From the NCBI RefSeq assembly GCF_900113225.1, contig NZ_FOZE01000002.1, positions 1,240,001 to 1,304,000 on the forward strand: a stretch of 64,000 nucleotides of DNA. Direction: 5' to 3'. Under the pieces are notes generated by a model. The model searched no databases. It was not told the origin of the DNA and saw nothing but the letters and a program-made list of their open reading frames with translations. This stretch comes from Mitsuaria sp. PDC51 (GTDB taxonomy: Bacteria > Pseudomonadota > Gammaproteobacteria > Burkholderiales > Burkholderiaceae_C). Below, in pieces: positions 38,567 through 47,245 of this stretch. Position numbers and translations under genes: made by a program. Every line of letters begins with the position of its first letter. Position 1 is the stretch's first letter.

Positions 38567-39048
38567 TGGTCGGCATCGATACCAACATCCTGGTCCGTTT
38601 CGTCACACGAGACGAACCCGTGCAGTACCGCGCGGCCAAATCGCTGCTCTCCAGCTTCACGCCGCAGGCGCCCGGCTACATCACCGTCCCGACGCTGGTG
38701 GAGCTGGTGTGGGTGCTGAACAAGAGCTGCAAGGTGAAACGCGACGAGGTCGCCCGCGCCTTGATCGAACTGCTGCGGGAGGGCGGACTGGTCTTCGAGC
38801 AGGTCGAGGACGTCATCGACGCCGTCGCGCGATTCCATGTGGGTCGAGCGGACTTCGCGGACTACCTGATCGAGCGACTGGGCCGGACTGCCGGCTGCGG
38901 ATGCACCATGACCTTCGACCGCGATGCCGCCTCATGCGCGGGCATGAAGCTGCTGTCGGAGGACCGGGCTCACAACCCCATCGATGCGCCCGCCCCCAGA
39001 AGCGTGAGCACGCCCAGCACCGCGAAGATCGCCGCCGCGATGGCGTGA
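38566..39048 (+). CDS. PIN-domain ribonuclease toxin (VapC-like)
   Basis: A 160-residue PIN domain. Acidic catalytic residues appear in GIDTNILVRF (D5), TLVELVWVL (Glu), HVGRADFADYLI (Asp) and TFDRDA (Asp). It should cleave RNA when free of its antitoxin. The 3' end overlaps the convergent manganese-exporter gene by 79 bp, and the last 35 residues or so (after SEDRAHNPID), beyond the core PIN fold, lie largely in that overlap. GTG 38563 is a less likely start than ATG 38566. Confidence 0.8.
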   Translation: MVGIDTNILVRFVTRDEPVQYRAAKSLLSSFTPQAPGYITVPTLVELVWVLNKSCKVKRDEVARALIELLREGGLVFEQVEDVIDAVARFHVGRADFADYLIERLGRTAGCGCTMTFDRDAASCAGMKLLSEDRAHNPIDAPAPRSVSTPSTAKIAAAMA

Positions 39049-39548
39049 ACCAGCCGCACCGGCAGCTTGTGCGCAAGCTTGCCACCCACCAGCACCGCCG
39101 GCACGTTGGCGATCATCATCCCCAGCGTCGTGCCCGCCACCACCATCCACAGGTCATTGAAGCGCGCCGCCAGCGCCACCGTCGCGATCTGCGTCTTGTC
39201 CCCCATCTCAGCCAGGAAGAACGCCACGATCGTCGTGCCCAGCACGCCCAGCCGGAACTTGCCGCCGGTTTCCTCCTCCTCGATCTTGTCGGGGATCAGC
39301 GTCCACACCGCCATCGCGATGAAGCCCAGGCCCAGCACCCAGCGCAAGGTCTGCGCGGACACCTGCGTCGTGATCCAGCTGCCGACGGCGCCCGCACAGG
39401 CGTGATTGACCAGCGTCGCGATCAGGATGCCCAGCACGATCGGGCCCGGCTTGCGAAAACGCGCCGCCAGGATGAAGGCCAGCAGTTGGGTCTTGTCGCC
39501 GATCTCGGCGAGGGCCACGAGGCCGGTGGAGATGAGGAAGGCTTCCAT
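38970..39548 (-). CDS. TMEM165/GDT1-family manganese exporter
   Basis: A 192-residue membrane protein of six helices with two inverted halves, each carrying the E-x-G-D-K-T motif of the family: ALAEIGDKTQLLAF near the start and FFLAEMGDKTQIATV in the second half. Bacterial members (MneA type) export Mn2+ and are often controlled by a manganese riboswitch; one is present directly upstream. Its 3' end overlaps the convergent toxin gene. Confidence 0.9.
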   Translation of the reverse strand: MEAFLISTGLVALAEIGDKTQLLAFILAARFRKPGPIVLGILIATLVNHACAGAVGSWITTQVSAQTLRWVLGLGFIAMAVWTLIPDKIEEEETGGKFRLGVLGTTIVAFFLAEMGDKTQIATVALAARFNDLWMVVAGTTLGMMIANVPAVLVGGKLAHKLPVRLVHAIAAAIFAVLGVLTLLGAGASMGL

Positions 39549-39571
39549 GAAGGACTCAGCGGCCGGAACGA

Positions 39572-39680
39572 ACCCATGACCATGCCGCCGCCGGCCGCAG
39601 GTCCGGGGGCATGGTCAAAGGTCTCGCCAGGCTGGGAACCCGCGGGTTCCTGGCTACCTCGCGCCATGAGCCGAAGCTCA
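39572..39680 (-). ncRNA. yybP-ykoY manganese riboswitch
   Basis: On the minus strand the leader reads GAGGTAGCCAGGAACC, a hairpin CCCGCGGG, then CAGCCTGGCGAGACCTTTG and ACCATGCC. The GAGGTAGCC and GCGAGACCTTTGACC blocks are the conserved Mn-binding elements of yybP-ykoY. ACCATGCC then pairs with GGCATGGT across a GC-rich loop, a switchable stem before the exporter start. It lies 24-130 bp upstream of a TMEM165/GDT1 gene, the known partner. Exact ends are approximate. Confidence 0.85.
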
Positions 39681-39738
39681 AGTCTGTTGACGCGGGTCTG
39701 CTGAATCGGCCCGTCGGGCGACGGACGGGGTGCAGCGG

Positions 39739-41148
39739 CTACTCCCCAATGACAGCGCGCATTGTAGTCAGCGCCAGCCCGGGCCAGGCGCGCTGCGCCG
39801 GCGCCGGTGGGCCCGCATCGCCCAGAAGCAGTAATTGCGTGCGGTTGTCGCGCCAACTCGCGGCCATCAGCAGCTGCAGCACCGGCGCGCTGATCGCTCT
39901 CACCCGCTGTGGCCATTGCAGGACCGCCTCCAGCTCCCCCGCCGCCATCGCCTGCGCCAGCAGCGCATCCGGCGCCTCCGCCAGCTGCGCCTGCCAGTCC
40001 CCCAGCGCGAGGGCCTGGGCCAGCGCGAGGTCCTCCGGCGTCACTGGCTCGTCCGCCAGCAGCGGCAGCTGCTCCCGCAAGCGTGCGAGTTGCTCCGGCA
40101 CCGCCGCCACCGGCAGCGTCACGCCCATCCGCCAGCACAGAGCGCCGCCAAGCGATTCGATCTCGCTGTCCCAGGGCCAGGGGAGACGCGCGGCGATCCG
40201 TTGCTGCATCAGCGTGCGCGCGAGTTCGCGCAGGCCCGGCGGCGTGCCGCGCGGCACCGGCGTCTGGACGATCAGCCGGCATCCCTGCCCTTGCGGCAGC
40301 TGCAGGAACTGGGCGACGGCGGCGGCGGGCGTCGCGGTCGCCAGCGCCGGTGCCGGCGCCGGTCCGGCCGGCGCCTTGGGCACCCGCCAGTCGCCCATGA
40401 AGTCCTCGGCCAGACCGCGCGCGGCCTGCAGGCTCAGGTCGCCGGCGAACAGCAGCACCGCGCGTTCCGGTCGCCAGTACTGGCGATGGAAGCCCAGCAC
40501 GTCCTCGCGGCGCAGGCGCTTCAGGCTGGCCGTCGTCTGCACCGGCTGCGCGCGGCCCCAGCACTGCCGCCGTGCCGCCCAGGGCGCGAGCAGCAGCGCA
40601 TCGGCGCGACGCAGCACCAGCGCGTCGAGCGCCCGGCTGCGGATGTGCTCGAGCGCCTCGAAGGCCAGCAAGGGCCGCTGCGTCAGGTCGGCCATCAGGT
40701 TGACCGCGTCGTCGCATTGGTCCGGCAGCGCTTCCAGTGCGAGCTCGCAGGTGGACGGCGTCAGCGCCAGCCGCAGCGGCAGGCCGAGCAGGTCGCCGGC
40801 GTAGGCGATGTCGGCCGATTCCATCTCCTCGCCATCGCGCTTCGCGCCCTGCGCGAGCATCGACAGCGCCACCTCCGCCAGGCCTTCCTTGCCGACCGGA
40901 TCGCGCAGCCAGCCGCCCTCGCCGATCAGGCGGATCGCGGTGCGCGGCGCGCCCGGCACCGGCAGCACGATGACGCGCAGCCCGTTCGGCAGCCTGGCCT
41001 GCTCGATCGCCAGCGGCGGCAGCGCGGTCAGCGGCGGCGCCTCCGGCGGGCGGTCGAAGCCGTCCTGCGCCAGCGCCGGCCAGGCCGTCGAGCCGGACGC
41101 GATCGCGGCGCCCAGCATCAGTCCGCGACGATGCAGGTCGACCGTCAT
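39739..41148 (-). CDS. M16-family metalloprotease-like protein, zinc motif lost (second of pair)
   Basis: A 469-residue M16B-type protein with a Tat-like signal (HRRGLMLGAAIASG). The fold is evident from ARLPNGLRVIVLP, GEGGWLRDPVGKEGLAE and a later FHRQYWRPERAVLLFAGDL, but the HxxEH zinc site is replaced: at the aligned position it reads E92-V-A-L95-S96. It should be non-catalytic. The start overlaps the stop of its partner (ATGA). In active M16 pairs, one partner binds zinc; here neither does. Confidence 0.75.
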   Translation of the reverse strand: MTVDLHRRGLMLGAAIASGSTAWPALAQDGFDRPPEAPPLTALPPLAIEQARLPNGLRVIVLPVPGAPRTAIRLIGEGGWLRDPVGKEGLAEVALSMLAQGAKRDGEEMESADIAYAGDLLGLPLRLALTPSTCELALEALPDQCDDAVNLMADLTQRPLLAFEALEHIRSRALDALVLRRADALLLAPWAARRQCWGRAQPVQTTASLKRLRREDVLGFHRQYWRPERAVLLFAGDLSLQAARGLAEDFMGDWRVPKAPAGPAPAPALATATPAAAVAQFLQLPQGQGCRLIVQTPVPRGTPPGLRELARTLMQQRIAARLPWPWDSEIESLGGALCWRMGVTLPVAAVPEQLARLREQLPLLADEPVTPEDLALAQALALGDWQAQLAEAPDALLAQAMAAGELEAVLQWPQRVRAISAPVLQLLMAASWRDNRTQLLLLGDAGPPAPAQRAWPGLALTTMRAVIGE

Positions 41149-42569
41149 GCCGCGACTCCCGCGGCGGCACCGACATCCGCCAGCAGCGTCAGCACCGGCG
41201 CCTGCACGACCTGGCGGCGCCAGAACTGCTGCACGTCGGCACCGCCGAGCTTGATCCACACCGCCATGTCCTTGGCCGCCGCGCCGGCATCGCCGCGCAC
41301 CGCCCAGGCGGTGCCGAGCGCCCGGGCGAGCCGGTCGGCGGTCCACTCGGCCGACAGCGTTTCGCGCCGCAGCAGGGCCTTGGCCTTGCCGAGTTCCTCG
41401 TCGGTGATCGCCTCGTCGGCCAGCCGCAGCACTTCCTGCTGCAGGGCCTGCGCCAGCGGCGCCGCGGTCTGGCCGTGCGCCGCCAGCGCCTGCGCGACCA
41501 GCAGCCCCGCGTCGCGGTGCGCATCCAGCCGCAGGCTGAGCTGATGCGCCAGCGCCTTTTCGTCGACCAGCGTGTCGGTGAGGCGGCCCGATCGCCCCAA
41601 CCCCAGCAGCGCCTGCGCGAGCTGCCAGGTCGGCAGCGACGGATCGTCGGCGCGCGGCACCTGCCACACCAGCGCGGCCGCCGGCAGCGGCGCCTGCGCC
41701 AGCGACAGCTTGAGCGTCTGGCTCTGGGGACGACGGGATTCGCGCAGCTCGCGCGGCTCGGCCACCGATGCCACCGACGCCGCAGGCGATACGGCGGCGG
41801 GCGGCGTGACCGGCACGGCGGCGGGCCCGGAGGAGGACGAGGCCGGCAGCCCCGACGCCAGCGTTGCCGAGGCGGTCGGCGACACCGCCGGCGCGGCCGT
41901 CAAGGCCGTCACCGCGGACGGTGCCATCGGCGGACGGATCGAGCCGAAGTAGTGCATCACCCAGCGCGCGAGCGCGCCCTCGTCGAACGCGCCGGTCACC
42001 ACCAGCAGCGCGCGGTCGCAGCCGAACCGGGCGGCATGGAAGGCGCGCACGGCATCGATGTCCAGGTCCTTGAGCTGCTCCGGATCGCCGAGCGCGCCGC
42101 GCTGGTACGGATGCGTCAGGTAGCCGTGGCGCTGCACCGCGAGGTCCAGCCGCGCATAGGGATTGAGCAGCGGCTCCTGCACCGCCTGGCGCAGCTGCTG
42201 CCGCGCGCTGGCCAGCGTATCGGGATCCAGGCGGGGATTGCTCATCAGTTCGGCCTCGGCCCACAGCACGCGCTCGAGCTGCGGCGCGGGCACCACCGTC
42301 TGCAGCGCCGCGAAGTCCTCGTCGATCTCGATGCGGGTGCGCCCGCCCGCGCTGGCGATCAGGCGGTGGAACTGGCCCGGCTCCAGGTAGCGGCTGGCGC
42401 CGGCGATCAGCCGCAGCACCAGGTGCGACAGCCCGCTGCGGCCGGTGGGGTCGTCGCGGCCGCCACAGCGATAGACGACGCGCACCGCGACCTGCGAGCC
42501 CGGGACCGGGCGCGCCAGCCAGAGCAGACCGTTGGGCAGCCGTTGCGGCTCGAGGGGCGGGGCACTCAT
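41145..42569 (-). CDS. M16-family metalloprotease-like protein, zinc motif lost (first of pair)
   Basis: A 474-residue M16B-type protein. LPNGLLWLARPVPGSQ and CGGRDDPTGRSGLSH open the fold; the zinc site reads H49-L-V-L52-R53 where HxxEH is expected, so only one of three ligands remains although AEAELM retains the distal glutamate. A Pro/Ala/Ser/Thr-rich insert of about 60 residues (encoded near 41750-41930) separates the two halves. I start it at ATG 42569; ATG codons at 42578 and 42590 are possible. No clear signal peptide is seen with any of these. Confidence 0.75.
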   Translation of the reverse strand: MSAPPLEPQRLPNGLLWLARPVPGSQVAVRVVYRCGGRDDPTGRSGLSHLVLRLIAGASRYLEPGQFHRLIASAGGRTRIEIDEDFAALQTVVPAPQLERVLWAEAELMSNPRLDPDTLASARQQLRQAVQEPLLNPYARLDLAVQRHGYLTHPYQRGALGDPEQLKDLDIDAVRAFHAARFGCDRALLVVTGAFDEGALARWVMHYFGSIRPPMAPSAVTALTAAPAVSPTASATLASGLPASSSSGPAAVPVTPPAAVSPAASVASVAEPRELRESRRPQSQTLKLSLAQAPLPAAALVWQVPRADDPSLPTWQLAQALLGLGRSGRLTDTLVDEKALAHQLSLRLDAHRDAGLLVAQALAAHGQTAAPLAQALQQEVLRLADEAITDEELGKAKALLRRETLSAEWTADRLARALGTAWAVRGDAGAAAKDMAVWIKLGGADVQQFWRRQVVQAPVLTLLADVGAAAGVAA

Positions 42570-42756
42570 GGCCGGCATCCTAGCTGCCAATCCGCTGTCA
42601 GCAGCCGGTCCGCATCATCGGCGCGACATCGTCCTGACGGGCGGCCCACCCGAATCGGGGGCGCCCGGGCGGCGATCCGGGGCATGGGCCGCGCCGCTGC
42701 CCCGCCCAACGGGGACAAGCGCCCCGCTTTCATCGTCACTCCACGGAGGGCTTGCC

Positions 42757-43149
42757 ATGAGCGCCATCAACTTCGCCTACACGATCGTCTACGTCGAGGA
42801 CGTGGGCGCGTCGCTGGACTTCTTCGAACGGGCATTCGGCCTGACGCGCCGTTTCCTGCACGAGTCCGGCGCCTATGGCGAGCTCGAGACCGGCGCCACC
42901 ACCCTGTCCTTCGCGCGCCATGACATCGCGCGCGGCAACCTCGGCCAGGACTACCGCAAGGCCGCGGACGGCGCGCCGCTGGGGATGGAGATCGGGCTGT
43001 CCACGCCGGACGTGCCCGCCGCCTACGCGCGCGCCCTGGCCGCCGGCGCGCAAGGCCTGACCCCGCCGATGACCAAGCCCTGGGGCCAGGTGGTCGCCTA
43101 CCTGCGCTGCCCCGACGGCACCCTGGTCGAGATCTGCACGCCGATCTGA
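42757..43149 (+). CDS. VOC-family (glyoxalase/bleomycin-resistance fold) protein
   Basis: A 130-residue VOC protein of two beta-alpha-beta-beta-beta units: YTIVYVEDVGASLDFFERAFGL and later GMEIGLSTPDVPAAYARALAAG, ending in CPDGTLVEICTP, where the Glu is a typical metal ligand. GGAGGG lies just upstream. Possible roles include aldehyde detoxification or antibiotic binding; specificity cannot be told. It is convergent with the next gene. Confidence 0.85.
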   Translation: MSAINFAYTIVYVEDVGASLDFFERAFGLTRRFLHESGAYGELETGATTLSFARHDIARGNLGQDYRKAADGAPLGMEIGLSTPDVPAAYARALAAGAQGLTPPMTKPWGQVVAYLRCPDGTLVEICTPI

Positions 43150-43156
43150 CCGGCGA

Positions 43157-44464
43157 CTAGGCGTCGTCCCGCGCGCCGGGCCGGGGCTCCACGACGATGC
43201 GCGCATGGCGCTGGAAGGTGAAGTACGCCCAGGCCCAGTCCGCGAAGACGCGGACCCGGTTGCGGAAGCCGATCAGGAAATAGACGTGCACGAACAGCCA
43301 GAACAGCCACGCGGAGAACCCGCTGAACTGGATCGTCCCCAGGTCGGCGACCGCCGCCTTGCGGCCGATGGTCGCGAGGTTGCCGTAGTCGCGATAGCGG
43401 AACGGCGGCTCCGAGCGCCCCTGCAGGCGCGCGAGGATCTGCCGCGCCGCATGCCGGCCGGCCTGCTTCGCGCCGGGGCTGACGCCCGGCACCGGCTTGC
43501 GGCTGCCATCCTTCTCCAGGCTGGTCGCGGCGGCCATGTCGCCGACGACGTAGACCTCCGGATGGCCGGGGATGTTCATCTGCTCGTCGACGATCACCCG
43601 TCCCGCGCGGTCCAGCGGCACGCCCAGCGTGCGCGCCAGCGGCGAGGCGGCGACGCCGGCGGCCCACACCTTGGTGCGGGAGGCGATCCGTTCGCGGGTG
43701 CCGTCGGCGGTCTGGAGGTCCACGCCCTCCTCGTCGATGCCGACGACGCGGCAGCCGGTGCGCACCACCACGCCGATGCGCTCGAGCTGCGCCTGGGCCT
43801 GCGCCGACTGCGCCGGCTTGAAGGCGGCCAGCACCCGGTCGGACCCCTCCACCAGCAGCACCTGGGCGCGGCCCGGGTCGATGCGGCGGAACTCGTCGCG
43901 CAGCGTGTGGCGGGCGATCTCGGCCAGCGTGCCGGCCATCTCCACGCCAGTGGGCCCGCCGCCGATGACGACGAAGTTGAGCCAGGGCGCGCGGTCGGCG
44001 GGATCGGGCAGGGTCTCGGCGCGCTCGAAGGCGCTCAGCAGGCGCGCGCGCAGCTGGAAGGCGTCGGCCAGCGTCTTGAGGCCTGGCGCATGCGCCTGCC
44101 ACTGGTCGTTGCCGAAGTAGCTGTGCGTCGCGCCGGCGGCGGCGATCAGGTGGTCGTAGCGCAGGCGCTGTCCGTCGCCGAGCACGACCTCGCGGGCCTG
44201 GACATCGATGGTGTCGACCTCGGCCATCAGCACCGTGAGGTTGCGCTGGTGGCGTCGCATGTGCCGGATCGGCGACGCGATCGACGGCGCGGTGAGGCCG
44301 GCCGTCGCGACCTGGTACAGCAGCGGCTGGAACAGGTGGTGGTTGCTGCGGTCGATCAAGGTGATGCGGACCGGGGCACCGTCGAGGACCTTGGTGGCCT
44401 CCAGGCCACCGAACCCGCAACCGATGATCACGACATGGGGAAGCGCAACATGTGGGTCAGCCAT
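43157..44464 (-). CDS. NDH-2-type NAD(P)H dehydrogenase (FAD)
   Basis: A 435-residue flavoprotein resembling type-2 NADH:quinone oxidoreductase. The first Rossmann fold is VVIIGCGFGGLEATKVL, with the hallmark HHLFQPLLYQVATAGL. The second, for NAD(P)H, is VVIGGGPTGVEMAGTLAEI. VYVVGDMAA binds FAD and a C-terminal hydrophobic helix (SAWLFWLFVHVYFLIGF) anchors it to the membrane. It should feed electrons to quinone without pumping protons. Start ATG 44464 is preferred over GTG/ATG codons nine residues upstream. Confidence 0.9.
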   Translation of the reverse strand: MADPHVALPHVVIIGCGFGGLEATKVLDGAPVRITLIDRSNHHLFQPLLYQVATAGLTAPSIASPIRHMRRHQRNLTVLMAEVDTIDVQAREVVLGDGQRLRYDHLIAAAGATHSYFGNDQWQAHAPGLKTLADAFQLRARLLSAFERAETLPDPADRAPWLNFVVIGGGPTGVEMAGTLAEIARHTLRDEFRRIDPGRAQVLLVEGSDRVLAAFKPAQSAQAQAQLERIGVVVRTGCRVVGIDEEGVDLQTADGTRERIASRTKVWAAGVAASPLARTLGVPLDRAGRVIVDEQMNIPGHPEVYVVGDMAAATSLEKDGSRKPVPGVSPGAKQAGRHAARQILARLQGRSEPPFRYRDYGNLATIGRKAAVADLGTIQFSGFSAWLFWLFVHVYFLIGFRNRVRVFADWAWAYFTFQRHARIVVEPRPGARDDA

Positions 44465-44526
44465 GCGGCACATCGTAGCGGGGATGACGACTCGGATAGG
44501 TGGGGCCCATCGCTGACAATGGTGGG

Positions 44527-45219
44527 ATGCGCCGCGCCGACCGCCTGTTCCAGATCGTCCAACTCATCCGTGGACGCCGTCTCACGACGGCCGAGTTCCT
44601 GTCCCAGCGGCTGGAGGTCTCGATCCGCACCGTCTATCGCGACGTGGCCGCGCTGCAGCAGCAGGGCGTGCCGATCGATGGCGAGGCGGGCGTCGGTTAT
44701 CGGATGCGGGTCGGCTTCGAGCTGCCGCCGCTGATGTTCAGCGCCGAGGAAGCCCAATCACTGGTCGCCGCGGTGCGGCTGGCCCAGCCGCAGCTCGACG
44801 CCGTGCTCGGGCAGCGCGCCGAGGAGGCGCTCGGCAAGATCTTCGCGGTGCTGCCGGGCTCGGCGCGCGCCGCCGCGGAGAGCCTGACCGTCTACGCGCC
44901 GCAGCGCGGCCTGGACAACGCCACCCGCGAACGCCTGACGCAGCTGCGCCTGGCCACCGAGTCCCGCACCAAGCTGCGGCTGCACTACCTCGACCTGAGC
45001 GAGCAGACCAGCTCCCGCGTCGTGCGGCCGCTGGCCTGCTTCTTCTGGGGACCGGTGTGGACCTTCTCCGCCTGGTGCGAGCTGCGCGAGGACTTCCGCA
45101 GCTTCCGCGTCGACCGGGTGCAGCAGCTGGAACTGCTGGAGGAGCGTTTCCGCGACGAACCGGGCAAGACGCTCGCCGACCTGCAACGGCGCGAGAACGC
45201 GCGCGAGAACTGGGCCTAG
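44527..45219 (+). CDS. YafY-type HTH/WYL transcriptional regulator
   Basis: A 230-residue regulator. The N-terminal HTH_11 is RRADRLFQIVQLIRGRRLTT and VSIRTVYRDVAALQQQG. The C-terminal WYL domain includes LRLHYLDLSEQTSSRVVRPL, FFWGPVWTFSAWCELREDF and RSFRVDRVQQL. WYL domains bind nucleic acid or nucleotide ligands and regulate stress, DNA damage or defence genes. It is divergent from the NDH-2-type gene with a 62-bp gap, so that gene is a likely target. Confidence 0.85.
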   Translation: MRRADRLFQIVQLIRGRRLTTAEFLSQRLEVSIRTVYRDVAALQQQGVPIDGEAGVGYRMRVGFELPPLMFSAEEAQSLVAAVRLAQPQLDAVLGQRAEEALGKIFAVLPGSARAAAESLTVYAPQRGLDNATRERLTQLRLATESRTKLRLHYLDLSEQTSSRVVRPLACFFWGPVWTFSAWCELREDFRSFRVDRVQQLELLEERFRDEPGKTLADLQRRENARENWA

Positions 45220-45258
45220 CAGGCGACGGGCCTGCCGGGCCCGGACGCGACGGGCGCC

Positions 45259-46353
45259 TCAGCGCAGCGCGACGCCCTGCGGCAGCGCCGCGGCGCGCGG
45301 CCGCCAGCGCAGCAGCGGCGCCTCGATCCAGCGATGGAAAGGCACCGCCGCCATGTTGCTCAGCAGCCAGGCCGCCAGCAGCGCCAGCGGCGCGAGCGCG
45401 TCCAGCATCAGGGCCGGGCTCTCGGCGCGGTGCTCGTAGATCGCGTTCACCAGCAGGCAGACCGGGAAGTGCACCAGGAAGAGCGCGTAGGCATGGCGCG
45501 CCAGCGTCTGCACCGGCGCCTGGCCGTGCCGCTGGAACCACGCCGGCAGCGTGCCGCGGTGCCACAGCGCGATGACCGCCGCGGTCAGCGCGGCCACGAC
45601 CAGGCGCTCGCGGAACTCCAGCGCCAGCGCGACAGCCATCAAGCCGCCCAGCGCCAGCAGCCCGGCGCGGCGCGCCCGCGGCGTCCAGCCCTGGCACCAG
45701 CAGAGCAGCACGCCCAGGCCATAGGCGCCGAAGAAGTAGATGGCACAGGCGTCCAGCTCGGCCATCCGGTTGAACTGGAGCAGCGACGCCGCGCACAGGG
45801 CGCCGACCAGCGCCAGCGCGAGCTCCTGGCGTCTGGCGCCGGGCAGCGGCAGGCAGCGCAGGCCCCACATCACCAGCAGCAGCAGCGCGAAGAGCTGGAA
45901 GTCGATCGCCACGTACCAGGCGCCGACGGTGAGCGCCTCGACCGGCAGCAGGTCCTGCAGCAGCAGCGCATGGGCCAGGATCTGCGCCAGTTCCACCTGT
46001 TCCGGCACCAGGTCCGGCAGCAGGGGCGCCACCAGCCAGGAACTCAGCAGCGTCAGCCCGACGGCGGCCATGAACGGCGGCACCAGGCGCCAGTAGCGCT
46101 GGGCCAGCAGCGCCGGCGCCGAGCGCCGCAGCTGCGGCTCCTGCGCCGCGAGCGCCCGCGCGCTCAGGTAGCCGCCCAGCACCAGGAAGACCTGCACGGC
46201 CATGCGCCCGTAGTCGTAGAGCCAGCCGGTCAGCAGCGGGAACAGCCGGTGCATGGCTTCCGCGATCGGTCCGTAGACCGACAGGTGATGCAACACGATC
46301 AGTTGCGCGGCGGTGGCGCGCAGCGCGTCCAGCGGGAACAGGCGAGAGGCCAT
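45259..46353 (-). CDS. Acyltransferase-3 family membrane protein
   Basis: A 364-residue protein of about ten helices. LDALRATAAQLIVLHHLSVYG is the acyltransferase-3 entry with the conserved R and H, followed by FLVLGGYLSARAL; LVHFPVCLLVNAIYEH appears near the end. The family O-acylates sugars of surface polysaccharides or other extracytoplasmic targets. ATG 46353 begins the domain; the longer frame adds an unsupported head. No polysaccharide genes are near. The start is preceded by two copies of GGGAATCG. Confidence 0.8.
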   Translation of the reverse strand: MASRLFPLDALRATAAQLIVLHHLSVYGPIAEAMHRLFPLLTGWLYDYGRMAVQVFLVLGGYLSARALAAQEPQLRRSAPALLAQRYWRLVPPFMAAVGLTLLSSWLVAPLLPDLVPEQVELAQILAHALLLQDLLPVEALTVGAWYVAIDFQLFALLLLVMWGLRCLPLPGARRQELALALVGALCAASLLQFNRMAELDACAIYFFGAYGLGVLLCWCQGWTPRARRAGLLALGGLMAVALALEFRERLVVAALTAAVIALWHRGTLPAWFQRHGQAPVQTLARHAYALFLVHFPVCLLVNAIYEHRAESPALMLDALAPLALLAAWLLSNMAAVPFHRWIEAPLLRWRPRAAALPQGVALR

Positions 46354-46404
46354 CGGGAATCGGGAATCGGCGGAAAGCAGTCGCCGACGAGCCTGGGCCA
46401 CGCT

Positions 46405-46443
46405 CGGCGCAAAAACGAAGCGGCCACCGCAAGGTGGCCGTTG
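46405..46443 (-). terminator. Terminator for the CoxG-like gene
   Basis: On the minus strand, CGGCCACC and GGTGGCCG form a stem around TTGC, then GCTTCGTTTTT follows. It lies downstream of the CoxG-like gene and before the acyltransferase gene. Confidence 0.65.
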
Positions 46444-46609
46444 AGGCGCCAATTCTATAAGGAAATCAACGAGTTACATCGAGTTCGTTTGCATCACGCC
46501 CGGCGCACCGCCGCACGACAGCGGACTCACATCAGGCCAACGCCACGCTCACGCCATGCTCACATTCCGCTCACGACGACCGCCACGTCGCCATGAGGAG
46601 GCCGGGCGC

Positions 46610-47179
46610 TCACCGCTTGGCGCGCGGGCCGCGCGCACGGGGCTTGGGCGGCGGGAACAAGGTGCCGTTGAATATCGCGGCGAACCAGCCCAGGTACCAG
46701 TCGACGAGGCGCTGCGGCCACGGCTTGGGCGGCGCCTTCACCGGCCGCGGGCGGTCGGACGGATGGCGGCGCTCGACGGCGGCGGCGATGCCGGCGAGCC
46801 GCTCGCGCAGCGTCATCAGGCCGGCGACCTTGGTGGGGGTCTCGCGCTCGGCCTGGATCACGAGCGCCACATGCAGCAGCGCGCGGTCCTCGCCCAGCGA
46901 GGCCAGCCGCAGCTGCGCCTGGCCTTCGACCTTGCCGGTGCGAGGGCCGCGGCCGTCGATGCGCAGGCGCAGGCGGCTGGGGACCTCGAGGTCGAGGACG
47001 GTCACGACGCCCTCGAAGCCGGGCAGCGCCAGCGCGTAGGACCGCGGCGCGTCGCCGGCCGCGAGACGGGCGCCGTCGGGCAGGCTGTCGGCGAGCAGGG
47101 CCAGGTCATGCAGCGCGCGCCAGGCCAGGGCCTGGGACACGGGCAGGACCAGATCGTCGTTGAGGGCGAGCGTGGGCAT
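46610..47179 (-). CDS. CoxG-like (SRPBCC-fold) protein
   Basis: A 189-residue protein. LPVSQALAWRALHDLALLADSLPD is the start of the CoxG/SRPBCC fold, and VTVLDLEVPSRLRLRIDGRG and LHVALVIQ are its strands. A Pro/Arg/Lys-rich C-terminal tail with an amphipathic helix (WYLGWFAAIFNGTLF) could bind membrane. CoxG proteins help load molybdenum hydroxylases and anchor them to membranes. Its divergent neighbour is an XdhC/CoxI protein, but no large molybdenum enzyme lies nearby. Confidence 0.7.
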   Translation of the reverse strand: MPTLALNDDLVLPVSQALAWRALHDLALLADSLPDGARLAAGDAPRSYALALPGFEGVVTVLDLEVPSRLRLRIDGRGPRTGKVEGQAQLRLASLGEDRALLHVALVIQAERETPTKVAGLMTLRERLAGIAAAVERRHPSDRPRPVKAPPKPWPQRLVDWYLGWFAAIFNGTLFPPPKPRARGPRAKR

Positions 47180-47245
47180 GCGACGGATTGTGGCCCGCTG
47201 GCCCCGGCCGAGGCAGGCCGCAACGAATTTCGCTATGGTGCGGGG

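Noticed and set aside
38267-39048. Part of a defence island or mobile element
   Set aside because: The toxin-antitoxin pair is alone, with no integrase, transposase, attachment repeats or change of base composition nearby.
41149-42264. Upstream extension of the second M16 gene to a 841-residue frame
   Set aside because: The extension is antiphase to the first M16 gene and is Arg/Ala/Gly-rich. The ATG overlapping the partner's stop is the real start.
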